Positions 11,057 through 23,393 of a stretch of DNA of 64,000 bases are shown in pieces; the first letter of the stretch is position 1; the number at the start of each line of letters is the position of its first letter. The DNA lies in NCBI GenBank assembly GCA_037074705.1, contig CM073594.1:77253009-77317008 (forward strand). The letters run 5' to 3'. The notes under the pieces were generated by a model. That model did no database searches. It saw only the letters and a program-made list of their open reading frames with translations, and was not told the origin of the DNA. The position numbers were made by a program, and so were the translations under genes. The DNA comes from Zhengitettix transpicula (taxonomy: Eukaryota; Arthropoda; Insecta; Orthoptera; Tetrigidae).

Positions 11057-12085
11057 ATTTATTCATCCAAATCAATTTCATCCCCTTCAAAGTAATCCCC
11101 GTCGATAAAACACACTTTTTCCAACGCTTTTTCCAGTCCTCGAAACAGTCGGAATAGTCTTTTTCCGGTATAGCCTTCAAGATCTTCTTCGATTCGGTTT
11201 TTATCTCCTCAAAACGGCGTACCCGCATTGGCCTTTTGAGTTTGCTGAATAGCCAGAAGTCGCACGAAGCCAAATCAGGGACTACGGTGGTTGCGGAACG
11301 ATATGAGTCGAGTTATTGGCAAAAAAGTCGCGAAGAACCAATGCAGTATGACATGGTGCATTATCGTGATGAAGGAACCAAGAGTTGTTCGCCCATAATT
11401 CCGACGAATAGCTTCACGCAAACGACGCATAAGGCTTAAATAATATTCTTTGTTGACAGTTTGACCCGGCGGAAGGTATTCATAGTGCACCACACCACGA
11501 TAATCAAAGAAAACTGTCAACATGACCTTGATTTTCGATCGACTTTGCCGTGGTCTTTTCGGTCTTGCTTCATCTTTTGCACGATATTCGCTGGATTGGT
11601 CAGTGGTTTCAGGGTCGTATGTGTAAATCCAAGTCTCGTCTCCAGTAATGATGCATTTCAAGTGGTCCTGATAGTCAGACAGCAAAGTTTCACACACATC
11701 AACGCGACGCTTATTTTCCAAAAAAATGAGCGATTTTGGCACCAATCGAGACTTGACGCGTTTGAGACACAAAACATTCTTCAAAATAGTTTGTACTGAG
11801 CCAAATGATTTCCAACACTATCAGCGAGATCTCTAATTGTCCATCGACGCTTTTCAAGCACCAAATCTTTGCTTTTTTGGACGTAGCACTCTTCGGTAGA
11901 CGTTGATTATCGTCCAGAGCGCGCTTCGTCTTCAACGCGTTCTCGGCCCTCTTTGAACTCGTTGTACCAGTTAAAATCGTTTTTTTGTGCTATAGTTTGA
12001 TCACCAAAGGCCTTGAGCAACATTTTCAACGTGTCCGCACAAGAATATTCGTTCCCTAAATGTGTTCACGACCCATTACGAAGTG
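11057..12085 (-). pseudogene. Mariner transposase, frameshifted
   Basis: The segments lie in order on the minus strand but in different frames. The N-terminal helix-turn-helix region has FKEGRERVEDEARSGR near 11950. The core frame 11275-11784 contains IITGDETWIYTYDPET (first catalytic Asp), KVMLTVFFDYRGVVH and GQTVNKEYY. After a frameshift come HHDNAP (second Asp, about 11340) and, after an indel and a stop, SP.DLASCDFW (third Asp, about 11270). The C-terminal frame 11055-11273 has CFEDWKKRWKKCV and shifts once more before the terminal stop. Mariner transposases use a DD34D triad; all three Asp codons survive although the protein is broken by at least three frameshifts. Confidence 0.9.
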
Positions 12086-12092
12086 GGTTAAA

Positions 12093-12700
12093 CATATTGA
12101 CCCTGAAATAGTTTCATTCGATTAATACATCGCCGTTTGAACATGTTCGAAAATTTCCACCCCTGCTACGGTGGGTCAGACAAGAAGTATTTATTCCCAC
12201 CCTCACCCCCGCGCGTTACCCAGTTTGGCACAATGAAACTCAGCGACATCCATAGCCAGAGGATTGACTCGAATCTCGGTCTAATCGCGAAAGTTTCATG
12301 AAACGCTCCACCAACCCCTACCCCCTGAGCGGGCTTCCCTCGCAAGCCGATAGGGGTTGTAATTATACACACAAAAAATATTTAAAATATTATGAGTCTC
12401 AATGACACAGAAAAAAATTATTCGTCGCAAATATCGTCAGGTTAACATTTTTGAACATTTCTATCCCCGTCCACGTTCGTATAGAACCTCTCATCCCCTA
12501 CCACCTCCGCGCGTTAACCAGGTTGTCATAAATAAATTCCACGACATCCATAACCCCGATTTGACTCGAATATTCGTTCCGCAAACAAAATTTGATGCAA
12601 GTTCTTTGCTCAACAAAATCACTCATTGCAAAAATCGAAAAATTCACTTTTGGTTGTTTAAAAAAACACGTGTAACAAGCAGATAATTAAACCTTTTAAC
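12093..12700 (-). mobile_element. Helitron-internal fragment nested in the mariner
   Basis: Blocks such as AAAATTTCCACCCC, CCCCGCGCGTTA, CGACATCCATA and TTGACTCGAAT, roughly repeated twice (12155-12300 and 12460-12560), match the interior of the minus-strand Helitron at 49146-49923 (AAATATTTCCACCCC, GACTTCCATAAC, TTGACTCCAATC). Neither Helitron terminus is seen. The proline/histidine-rich frames 12166-12372 and 12402-12686 are artefacts. Confidence 0.65.
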
Positions 12701-13131
12701 AAACAGACGCTTGGAAAATATTATACACAGTCCTACCAACCTAGGGGGAAAAAATTACCTGCCTTCCTAATGCCCGGGAGTTTTCAATGACAATATCACC
12801 TTACTTTTTTATCACAGTTTCACTAGGTGAAATGTATATTTGATTCATCACACATGTAAGACATTTTATTTATTTTTAAATTGTCATGTCTTTTAAAAAA
12901 AATTCTGTTACTATTGATTTTTTGATAAATTAATGATGAATTTGGATTGACGATTGATAAGGAGTGAGTGAAAAATAAATTATAACTATTACTACGTTTT
13001 TCTAATTTCTAAAACTTCAGACTGCACAAACATCTAACGAGAGCTCTGCATTTAAGTTATTAATTATAATTGATTGACTCCAAAATTAAACGTCGAGTTA
13101 CAAACGGTAAATATATCTTAGATTGTACATA

Positions 13132-13250
13132 CATACATACATAATTATACGTTGTGGTTGTTAAAGAATAAATTTGATTACAATGTATTTTTTATATTAT
13201 TAAAAAATTATCTTACCTTAATATATTAATTATCAAATTGTAATGTAATT
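13132..13250 (-). repeat. Repeat copy, right partner of an inverted pair
   Basis: Reverse-complement partner of 10266-10376. It is preceded by a short (CATA)n run at 13126-13142. Confidence 0.7.
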
Positions 13251-13253
13251 GTG

Positions 13254-13313
13254 GGATAAAAAATTCTCGGTATTCACACGGGAACCCGTGTGGTAACCGA
13301 GAACTTTTTATCC
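13254..13313. repeat. 60 bp near-perfect hairpin
   Basis: Two 29-base arms (13254-13282 and 13285-13313) around AA. The arms match at 25 of 29 positions. They run from GGATAAAAA through TTCTCGGT to CACACGGG. A related hairpin with TTCTC and CACACGG blocks is at 57541-57611. It could be a very short foldback element or a structured site. Confidence 0.85.
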
Positions 13314-16300
13314 GGTAAATATATCTGCTGTTACAAAAAAAAAGATTAGTTCAAATTATTAAAAACCTTCAAAAATTGAGCTTATAAAGAACTTTTCCAA
13401 TGCCCCACAATAAAATCCGTAATAATAATGACTGAGTGTGTTGCAGTCTTTATGAGGAGAATAAATACACTGAACGAAATACAATTATGCTTGTGTACGG
13501 GTAACAGAAGAGAGTTTATGAGTTACAGTAAATGTGGGCAACTTTAAGAGGACAATTAAATGTTGGATAATTTTTACAGATTATCTTTAAATGCAATGAA
13601 AAACATACTTCTAGTCGCTTTACGCCTCAACAATTACTGCAGTAATGATATTCTAATTCCGTTGCATGCGATTAATGAATAAAAATTTTCAGCCATCGAT
13701 ATGCAGATTTCTGTGGCTCCTTTTGCAATTATGTGTTTAATACTGCGTGTCTTCCAGTCCTAATTCAATTACATCGAAAGATTTATAGTGTTTATACCTT
13801 TAGAAACTAGCTACGAGACGCGCATTTTACCGTCGTGAGATTTGATACGGAGACACTATTTAATAGGCGTGAAAGAGCATAAATTCCTTACCTTCAGGGT
13901 CTTTAAAGAGCCGCACTTGATGACAGCACATTGTTCTTTTACAGATAATTGGCCAATATTTCACTAACAGGCGAAACATTGGATTCGTCACCGCATCGAA
14001 CACCCCCAATGCAAGGAAATTACTTCAACAAGCCGTAAATTTATCTGATTTATGCACAAAGGCTAAAAATATTTTTTAACTAACTATAAATATTGGCTAA
14101 AATTTTCTTTAAGTTCCTTAATATCATTCAAATATCTTGTTTTGATGACAGTTTTGCTTATCAATGCTCATCCTATTACGAACACTACAACAAGCATTTT
14201 GAGATGAGCAAAGAATATATCGACTTTGATAAAATTTCACTAATAAAGCACTGAGTTATAGCCAAACTATACCTATATAGTAGCGCCTATTAACAATCAC
14301 ATAATGAAGTTTGAACATGCTCGATATCGTAATATTTATCGTGCAATCATTATTAACTTGAGTCACGTAGACGTTAATAAATTTGTGACACTTTTCCATT
14401 TGGTATCCAATTAAACTGACGTGGACGTATTACAAAAAAATATTTATAGATTCTCTTAGAGCGTTCTTTCTATTTGATAGTTGCAAAAAATACTTGTGCA
14501 AAATTTATTTCATTTAAGAAAGGAATCTCAAAAACCGTTATATGAATTAAAATCCTGTGTATAATGTTAAATAATATATTTTGAATCTAGCAATTATTTC
14601 CTCGGAGTCATATTTTGAATGATTTTTCTTGTAGGATTTTGTAAATAATTAATTCTAGTAAATTCCAGTTAACATTCTCAAACTAAAACTTATTATAATT
14701 ATTTTACGTCCTCCGAGTAGATTACAATAATATAATTGTTCAAATTTTAAGTAATACTAATTTCTTTCCCACGTCTATTGTCTCTTTTTAAGGTTTACCT
14801 CATTACGTACCAGTATAATTTCAAGATATTATCCACGATCAAGTAAGAAAATACAACGCTGTAGACTAAAATATATAATATTTTAACTAAAACTATAAAA
14901 TATTATTTTAATTTGAACTATATTTAACTAACATTAACAAAGACTTATTTCCAATAAATTAAAGGAGCTGTGTCTTTCGTCGAAAAAATACGTAGTAGAG
15001 TAATTTACCGTGGACAAAAGGTAGAATAAAAAACCAAACGGTTCGAAAACTAAAAACTGTCGAAGTCTTCAATGGGTAAGATGGAGATGCCGCTAAATAT
15101 AAATTGTTAACAGAATTTGGGGTTGAAAGACCGACGAACAGAACGAAAACCTAAAGTATACCATTTCCAATGTGTACGATTATAAATACAATATTACAGT
15201 GAATACCAGATTTTATTTATGTGGACTTAATTGATACAGTTGCAAGAATAAATTAATCAACTAATGTTTCAATTTAGAGCGGAATTTAAGTAATACAGTT
15301 AATACTTCAAAACTCCAGATTTTTATATTAAGACTAGACCATAAAGTGAAGTAAGAAAATAAAATAACTCTCTTAACAATTTTTTATTTTTCTTTATTTA
15401 GAAACGGTATCACATTAGATCTGTGCTTTATTTAGCTTTTTTTACACAATAGTATTTTTCAGTAAATATTATGAATTGTCTTTAATAGCGGTACCGTTCA
15501 ATTGTTAACCCCATATAATTATAATTAGCATGATTTCGGAATTATTCCAACAGTTTGAGTAAAACGATACACCGTAGCTAAATGTATGTAACTAATTTGA
15601 AAATATTAGGACAATGTTAATAAAACTCACTATTATTTGAAAACAAGATGAACGCTGTTACTTACGGTAAATAAATAATATGTTACTTCGACATTGAAGT
15701 CTTCAACGATATCAAACTCTACTCACTGGAATAAAAGAAATATTATTTATTTATACTTTAAAAAAATATAGTGTTTGTATAATGTCTATAATTTATTTAT
15801 TATTGAGAAATACCAATACGTAATAAAAGGATTCAGTACAGATTCAAAATAAAATTTTATTTTTAAGAACCTATACGAAAATAAGTGCTTTTGTCATTAC
15901 TATTGTGATTTTTAAAATCTATGTGGTATAAAAAACAGTTAATTCGCAAGTTAATAGCACTGCACTGAACAATACAACTGTTGCGGAATATTTTATTTGA
16001 TTTTAGTGCTTTAACTGTGAAAAAAATTAATGAAGTTGATTGTAGGTGTTTTATTTTCCTTGTATGATTCTTAATTATATATTTTTATCAGGTATTGAAT
16101 TTTAATACTATAATAAATTTATAAATAACAACGTTCCGAGCGCAGTAATAGCCTATGTTAGAACTAAGCATTCAAAGAAGAAATAGGTAGCATATACAAA
16201 ATTATGTTATTGTAATTGTCCTATTAGCCCAAAAGTCTACAGGAACCTTAATGATTTTTAATACGTCAAAATGAATGCGTTATGAAATTGAAGACTTATA

Positions 16301-16880
16301 CGTCTGGAGGCTTTGTTCCGTTGTCCTGTGGAGGTGTGACATGGTACAGCACTTCTGAGTACGTGTACGTTCAACTGTCGACTCAATACACACTCACAGG
16401 TGGTCCAAATTAACATATAATTCCTAGAATTGCCGTCAATCTCCAGACTGCGAATTAAAATAATCAAAACCCTCAGTTAAAAAGACACAATTTAATTTTA
16501 ATTAAATACAGATCTAAAATGCTTATATCGCAGAAAAGTAATTTATTGCAACGCAATGTGAACCGCGTTACAAAAACCTTTTTTTTTAATAAATGCTTTA
16601 TTAACCTGTCTGCTCTCTCTCGCCCGCTCATAAGCTTTATTGCCTGTGGTTGCATAAAATATAATGATATTCTTATTAATATAATTACACATTTGTTTTC
16701 TTCGTAGAGCGTTGGATGTAAATTATTACGTACGTATGAAAGGTCGTTAGAAATTTCCGTACGAAATCAGAGAGATGCCACCACCGTTACACCGAAATTA
16801 CTTTTCATTCTGTCTAATTAAATTGTCCTTTAAATCTAAAAAAAAGATTTAACGACCTTTTCACACAATGTAAAATATTT
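13314..16880. other. AT-rich non-coding stretch
   Basis: 3.5 kb with no supported gene, TIR pair or known repeat. The frames at 16258-16707 overlap on opposite strands and look like chance. Confidence 0.45.
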
Positions 16881-16888
16881 TATTTAAC

Positions 16889-16912
16889 ACTTTAACGACG
16901 TTTCATCAGGGT
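16889..16912 (-). other. Hammerhead-like core without stem II
   Basis: The minus strand reads CCCTGATGAAACGTCGTTAA: CTGATGA runs straight into AAACG, with the usual stem II hairpin missing, and GTCGTTAA follows as in the copy at 37050-37077. This looks like a deletion derivative. Chance is possible at this length. Confidence 0.35.
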
Positions 16913-16919
16913 TCAATAA

Positions 16920-18133
16920 AGTTACTACGGAAACAATTTTGTTTCACACTATATATCAGATCACAAATTAACGGTATACATTTCTTCTCATTCATCTATT
17001 TTAATATTTAAATTGAAATCACAAAGTTTCAATATTAATAAAAATTAATAATAAACGTCACCTTACATAAATTAGAAGAAAATCATGATTTGGATTCGGA
17101 TAATGCCGACATTTTAGACAATGAACAATGATTATTGAAACTAAATTTATAAAGAAACTTTTAACATAAAATGACACTATAAAATTAAAATTGTCATATA
17201 AGTTGCGTATTAATATGTAATTTAAATTTTGAAATTATTGGGTTCATAATTAAATTCTAATATTTATTATTAAATTTCAAGATTGTTGAAATTTTCTGTT
17301 TTTAATTTAGGTCTTATAATAAAATAAATATTTACTGTGGTTTGAAATATTTTATGACACAAAATTGTTACCGTCCTAACATAACTTTATTGAAATCTGG
17401 TGAAAGTAGAAAAACGTACTAAACGTCATTAAAGTGTTTAAAATATTTTAATTTATCTGTAAATACCGTTTATTTTTAAAATAATAATACAGAAATAATC
17501 AGAACAGACGAAAATAAAAATATTAATTTTAACCTACTCTGTGTTTGGAGACGCTTTGAAACTGAAATCTCGAACAGATGATAGTGATATATTACTTGCT
17601 AACTAAATAATATAACCTAATCTATCTGTGCAGTCTTGTCATTAATTTACCATGTAAATTAAAAATATTTTTAGGTACATATATAATTAATTTTAAACAG
17701 ACCCGATCATTTAGTTGATTGACTCATTTAGTGAACTTTCTGATTACTCGTCATATTTGAAACTATCTGACTTGTTTCTCTACCCTAATTGTTAAAGTCA
17801 TGTTTTTGGAACGTTAGTCATTTAATCTCAGTATGGCTGATGACATCATCCTTCATTCGGCTCTAAACAACAATTTCGTCTAAATAGCTGCTACCATTTT
17901 GTTGTACGAAGCCAACAACGACAAGATCAAAATTTTAGAAGGTCCGCCATTTTTTCTCGCGGTGGAGGATGGCAGTTTTGTATTGCTTAAAATTTTCATA
18001 TGGAATAATCTCAGCGCTACAGACGCAAGAAATTAGATGACATCCGTTTCGGATCACATGGCGCATCAAACTAAACTAATATTATTGCATTTATTTAGAT
18101 AGATCCCGATTCATTCAACAGTTTTAAATTGAC

Positions 18134-18136
<3 letters not shown>
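16920..18136. other. AT-rich non-coding stretch
   Basis: No gene or repeat recognised. Confidence 0.45.

Positions 18137-18171
<35 letters not shown>
18137..18171. repeat. (AT)n array, left flank of an LTR-like element
   Basis: Uninterrupted AT array ending exactly where the element at 18172 begins with TGTGGTAATA. Confidence 0.95.
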
Positions 18172-18174
<3 letters not shown>

Positions 18175-19159
18175 GGTAATAATTAATAAAGCCATTAAAT
18201 TGTTTCGTTATAAATTGAATTGTAGCGGATATAAATTGAATTGTAGCGGATAAAAATTGAATTGTAGCGGCAGGAGCTTCCAAAGCGACAATGGCGCCGA
18301 GCTCTGTTATTTGTTGAAAGCCGAAATGGGAAATGCGCGCGCGTAAGGAATTCAGTCTCGAATCGGCGATGATATGAGAAGGAGGCTAAAATATGAGTAC
18401 GAGAGATATAATACAGTTCAATTCTCTTAGAGCAACAACAGTAAAGTCTGCAAATATAAATTGCAAATCGCGAGTTCCTGTATGGAAGCAAGCAAATAGT
18501 TGTACGGAGAGATTTTCATAACAATTTGCAAACAGGGAAGCAAAAGGTTGATGGAACAATTTTCGCATTGAGGAATCCGTCATCCGCTAACTGACCAGAA
18601 AGGGGAGGCTCATCCGAGGTTCCAGATAGCTGAGGACGAGAAATTCAAGCGTGTGTATTAAAATTGCAATGAAGTAGAGTCAGTGTAAAAAAATGTCTTT
18701 TTAGTGTGGTAGTTTTCAAGATACAAGAGAGAGATCTGGTACCAGACTGGCGGTCTGTGATTAACCAAAACTTTGATATAAATTTGTAAACGATAATTAA
18801 AAGGGTAGAGTCAGATTTCGTTCAGTTTTCTTTTCACTTATTTTCATATTGTTTCAGGTTAACTTTTATATTTGAATTGTTAATTGTCAATTGATTTTGT
18901 TCTAATTATCAAACCCAGTTATGACCCTGAGATAAGAAATTCGACGAATTTGATTGTAATGATATAAGAATTGTATGTTCAAAAATGCAGCGAATTAATA
19001 AATGAAAATTAAAGTATTTGTTTTAAATGGATGATATTCGGCATGAAAATAAGTTTTGTACATTGTAAAATTTATCAACAATAATAAATTTCTTTTGTCA
19101 AGCATAGTAAATGTTTTTAATTATTCCTATAATTTAATTAAATTCAGTTGTTTATTACA
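18172..19159 (+). mobile_element. Solo-LTR-like element, copy A
   Basis: 988 bp beginning TGTGGTAATA and ending TTTATTACA, with (AT)n on both sides. Landmarks shared with the copies at 35.4, 37.3 and 61.0 kb are AGCGACAATG...GAGCTCTGTT, CTCATCCGAGGTTCC, the palindrome CTGGTACCAG (18736), AGTCAGATTTCGTTC (18810) and CAAACCCAGT...GACCCTGAGAT. TG...CA ends and a short AT target duplication are typical of LTR retrotransposons; no internal region or second LTR is present, hence solo LTR. A private tandem triplication (unit ATAAATTGAATTGTAGCGG) lies at 18209-18272. The minus-strand frames across it are not genes. Confidence 0.75.
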
Positions 19160-19185
19160 ATATATATATATATATGTATATACAT
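19160..19185. repeat. (AT)n-rich right flank of copy A
   Basis: AT dinucleotides with one GT interruption directly follow the terminal TTACA of copy A. Together with 18137-18171 they suggest insertion into a pre-existing array. Confidence 0.9.
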
Positions 19186-19629
19186 TTTAATTCTGAACTA
19201 AATAACAAGTAAAATAGTATATATAAATAGATTTTTCATTTCGTTCATTAGATAAATTTACAATGCGGTTGAATAGAAAATTCTCGTAAAATAAATTATA
19301 AACTTTTCTACAGGAAGAATTTTTATTTTAGATTTGCTTGGAAAAAAAAATTATTATAACTGAGTTCGTCCAAAACACCATGAAAATGACGAAAACACCT
19401 GTAATTATTTTTCATCATTACTGTTCAACCTGAACCCTTGATCTCATAATTTTTGGTACAGTAATTTGAATTTCATAACACCTTGAAGTAATTGTGTGAA
19501 GTAGCAATGCATGAAAATGAAATAGTTGTACTGACTGGTCAGTATAAGATATAATTATCTTCTGTGGTACCAAGAAGTCGCGTGACTAATTTCGGACACA
19601 TTTGGAATACACGTATGGCTGCTGAAAAA

Positions 19630-20840
19630 TATGGTAGTGGGCAGTAGTAGCTGTTTCCCTGCGGCCCTTTTTTCGAACCCCCTAAGGAGGGAACGGGGAT
19701 GCCTTGATACCTAAATCCTGGCGGGTTGGGTCCTGCACGCAGGAGTACAGAAAGAAAGGTCTTGCCTACGAAACCACATACCCCCTTGAGTCCAACTTTA
19801 ACGTGCGTTAGGCTGGGACATGTATGACCAAACCCAGCTGGGCTACAGGGACCCTGGAGGATAGACCAGGGACCTAACGCACTCCAAGGTTACAAATTTC
19901 TCGAAGGACGGCTTTCGTCGGTCGCGCACATAGCTCCGTTAGCATGAGTGCTCAGGGTGGCCCCGCAGGGTGGAGATGCACTTGCCCGAAAGCCATTCAA
20001 ACTTGTTGGCACACTATAGTTTCCCAAAATGGCTGTCAAATTAGTAACAGGCTACGAGGAGAATTATGGCCATGTGGTTTCGTCATAGGATAACTAACAG
20101 GTGGAGTCAAGTCCCCAAAAACCCGACTCCCGGAGTGCGGTTGATGCTGAATTCACCAAAACCTTCCACGATCTAGAAGACTGGACGACCGCCTTGAGTC
20201 AATCTCCTACTAGCAGGAGAGGATGTAAGCTTCTCAGAAAGACCCCCAAGAGAACCACCTCACCTTCCCACGTGCCGTAACCGCGGAAAGGCCTCTCTAC
20301 CAGGGTTCTATTATCAGCAGGATTATTCCCAAGAATAGTCACGGTTCGAGGGTGCTTTCGTAACCTCTCCCACGTATTAAATCTAAATGTTACCCACGTA
20401 CATGGGATTGGAAGCAATACAGTCAGTTGAATGGGGTGAACGCCGTGTGGTCTGCCTTGTGTGTCGTCTCATGAGCAGCTCATAGAGGCGACACCTCAAA
20501 TGACTGTTATCCCACCGTTCGCCCAGTCCCCTCTTGATGCCGCACCATCAGAGAGTCCTTCGTACAGAGCGAGTGTTAGGGGTACTTCTCCCCTAACTGA
20601 GACTGGAAACAATTCGATGTTGATCTTGCATACATCCACCACACATGACTACTGGAAGCAGCGAGACTGTTGCCTACATGTGTGGGATTAGAAGCGCCGA
20701 GAACAGTTTTGTGGGTAAACGCCGTGTGGTCTGCACCTGGGCTTGTCATCGGATACTATCCGGGGAGGAGCATCCCGGACGACACCTCGAACGTCTGTTA
20801 TCCAGCCGATTACCCAAATGGTAGTGGGTCTCAGATCATC
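19630..20840 (+). repeat. GC-rich unclassified block with an internal duplication
   Basis: 1.2 kb of GC-rich DNA, unlike either side. A unit is duplicated inside: 20400-20530 and 20675-20820 share GGGATT.GAAGC, AACGCCGTGTGGTCTGC, GACACCTC and CTGTTATCC. The composition and start (CCCTAAGGAGGGAACGGGGA) resemble the 5' leader of a non-LTR retrotransposon, but no reverse transcriptase follows and I cannot assign a family. The frames inside (20199-20417, 20461-20691, 20670-20885) are short and unrecognised. Confidence 0.35.
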
Positions 20841-22297
20841 AGACATACAACTTTTTGGAAACGGAATGATATATTTGTCAAATAAAGAACTCTGCGGTCT
20901 AGATATCGGCTATGGGAGAACGGAAAAAAATATTACAACTTTCAAAAACCCAACCCCACCCCACAATTGCTACACGCTGTGACAATCTGCACACAGTAAT
21001 TGAGAAAGTCCTGTCCAAAGTTATACTAGTCAGATGTTCGTTTTTGTTTGTGAAACACCGCCTGATTTCTCCACAACTGAAGCAATTATGTTCTCTACAT
21101 GGGACAACAAGTGTGACATTTATGAGGCTGTTTAACTTGCAGTAGTGAAAATGCTTTGTCACGGATGATGCAAAATCCATGACTGGTCCTAACAGCAGAC
21201 TGGCTGCTATTCTACGTAAAAGTCCTTTGATCCAGTGCATTTTATACCAAGACACATTGTCAAGCAGAATGAAGTGGTATAATATGTCGTAATAGTGACT
21301 AATGTTAAATTAGTGGAGTTTCTGAAACTCCTGGAAGAGTTGGAATCTTCTTGTACTAGACGTAAGACGTGAAATTCGAATATTCTTTCAACAACTAGGA
21401 ACCGCAGACAGTCGCCCCAACTTCAAAACTGTCTAATCAAAATGTCTGGCCTATGCTGATACCACAATATTTTTAAATGAAAATTAAAAATTGCAGGGAA
21501 AGTCCCAACACACAAGCATCCACGTTAGAAGATTCCGGATAATGCTTGACATTTTGAAGATCGTCTTGAAAAATAATTTTCTGGTTCATTTTCATGTTCA
21601 AGAAAGCTACGAAGTGTGCCAATTTTTCTAAAAAAGGAGACATCATTCCAAATAATTTAAGATTTAAAGAATGATAACTTTTACAGAAGTATTGGATTAT
21701 TCAAAATCCACTTAATGTCAACAAAAACTATTATCTGACCTATCTCCACAATATTTTGAATCTTTTCCAAAACAATTATGTTGTCCTATTTCGCTCGAAG
21801 TGGTAACCACAAAATAAGAGCTTGGGGAAAAATTAAACAACATACCTCTTTTAAAAGTAAACAATTATATTTAGAAGTGATTGTATTATATGCAGACAAT
21901 GGATTTTCAGATATGACAAACACTCTTTTGGAGTCCCATTGTCCGATATTTTCATGAAATATATTTTAAATAAAGTGTTAGGTCAAAGTAAATTAAGACC
22001 CTTTTTTTTGGTGAAATTTGAAGTTGTCATTTTTGCTGTTCTGAAACGAGCAGATATAAATTACATGTTACGTGACTTAAATAAAAAACAGTCGAGGGCT
22101 GAGTTTACAGAAGAGTTTGAAAAACTAAACCAAATATATTGTTAATTTTAGTTTTATCCGTAATTTCAATGAGAAATTAATAAATCATTTTAAAATTCTT
22201 ACACTGTGAATTTGGTGTACATTTCGGTAAAATTGTCATAATCATTTGTACAGAGAAAAACAAGTTTACAGAAACATTTATATATATATATATAAAA
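20841..22297. other. Unclassified, possibly decayed coding repeat
   Basis: Several short plus-strand stretches (about 21040-21130 in one frame, 20912-21145 in another, 21939-22145 in a third) have less biased composition than the AT-rich background, as an old transposon ORF might. I recognise no domain. An (AT)n run at about 22279-22294 precedes copy B. Confidence 0.25.
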
Positions 22298-23393
22298 TGT
22301 GGTAATTAAAAGGAAATAATCTATTGATGAACAAAATTTGGACTCGTATTGTCGACGACGTAAAAACACACGAGTTGTATACAAGAATATGTGGCAATAA
22401 TGCATGCTTGCTGGGATTGTCGAAGTTCGTTTTGAGACGCAGAGCTCAAATTTCTGGGGAGCAGTGCTCCAGGTGTATGGTAGGAGACGGTAGAGAAAGG
22501 ACATAAATTCAGAAAGTGTGTGGCTGTATATAGTCTAACAGCTCTAACATCCATAACTATCTACGGTTTTCCAGTCTATGAGCGAATAACTGCAACGATA
22601 CAACGCCGACTATTATTTTCTCTGAGGCGGAATAGTTCGGAGTCTAGCTTACATTCATGAGTTAGATAGAGTTGATAGTTGATAGAAGGAACAGCGAAGC
22701 AAGTGTAGTAAGTCAATTTGGCAAGCAGTATGTGTTGCCCATTAAATTCAGTGTATAATGGCCTGTCAATAAAGTGATAATAATTTTGTGTGTGAACGAG
22801 CCCATGTCCTTGGTACAAGAAACTATTATGGATAAGCTGCACAACTTACTATCTGTAAACCCGCAAGTAAATGATATTATAGTCAGATTTCGGAAATCCA
22901 AGTTCAGATTTTAAATTTTATATCTCATATTTTGTGTTGTAATGTTCTATTGATTGTTTGAATTAATGCCTTGATAGTTTTGTGAATTTTATTGTTTAAT
23001 AAGTATTCTTTATTGTAGGCACGGTGATCGGCACTGAGAAATAGCCGTGGTATTATTGTAAAGTATTAATATGAAATGTGATTTAAATAATTTGCTTTAA
23101 TATATTAATTTGTTTGTATATTTTAAATCTTGATTTATTTAATTAAATCATCCGATCTTTTTAATTGTTTTACTGCAAAATTGGCGTCGTCAACGTGTGG
23201 TTTTTCTTAGTAAAATTTTAATTGTTTTGGTAATTATTTTATTGAACGCCCGATTTTACATTGTAATTATAAAATTAGAAATCATTACAAATTGACGCCT
23301 CAACGTTTTTTAATTAAATTGTTTAAAAAGTAGAATCATTACAAAATTGGCACTCCTACGTGCAGATTAATTAAAATTCAATCATTTATTACA
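22298..23393 (+). mobile_element. Solo-LTR-like element, copy B
   Basis: 1096 bp from TGTGGTAATT to ATTTATTACA, flanked by short (AT)n runs. It is related to copy C: CCCGCAAGTAAATGATATT, GTCAGATTTCGG and GGC...GATCGGCACTGAGA have counterparts there. The 3' 220 bases contain three primer-binding-site-like motifs: TTGGCGTCGTCAACGTGTGG (23181), TTGACGCCTCAACGTT (23292), and TTGGCACTCCTACGTGC (23347). The second and third are preceded by ATTACA, the same sequence that ends the element. The frames inside are not genes. Confidence 0.7.

Larger units (their letters stand above)
11006..12823 (-). mobile_element. Mariner-family transposon with TIRs
   Basis: The left terminus (11006) reads CCACTGTGAGCAAAAAGTAA then GGTGA; the right terminus, reverse-complemented from 12823, reads AAACTGTGATAAAAAAGTAA then GGTGA. 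The TIRs are about 27 bp with TA outside both ends (11004-11005 and 12824-12825), the TA target duplication known for mariner/Tc1. Inside lies a minus-strand frameshifted transposase. At about 1.8 kb it is longer than the usual ~1.3 kb because Helitron-derived sequence sits between the transposase N-terminus and the right TIR. Confidence 0.88.

Noticed and set aside
12240..12280. tRNA B-box-like GACTCGAATCTC
   Set aside because: No matching A box or cloverleaf; the segment is a Helitron module repeated elsewhere.
12166..12686. Pro/His-rich frames resembling a short secreted protein
   Set aside because: They lie in Helitron interior sequence nested in the mariner, and the same nucleotide modules recur at 49 and 53 kb.
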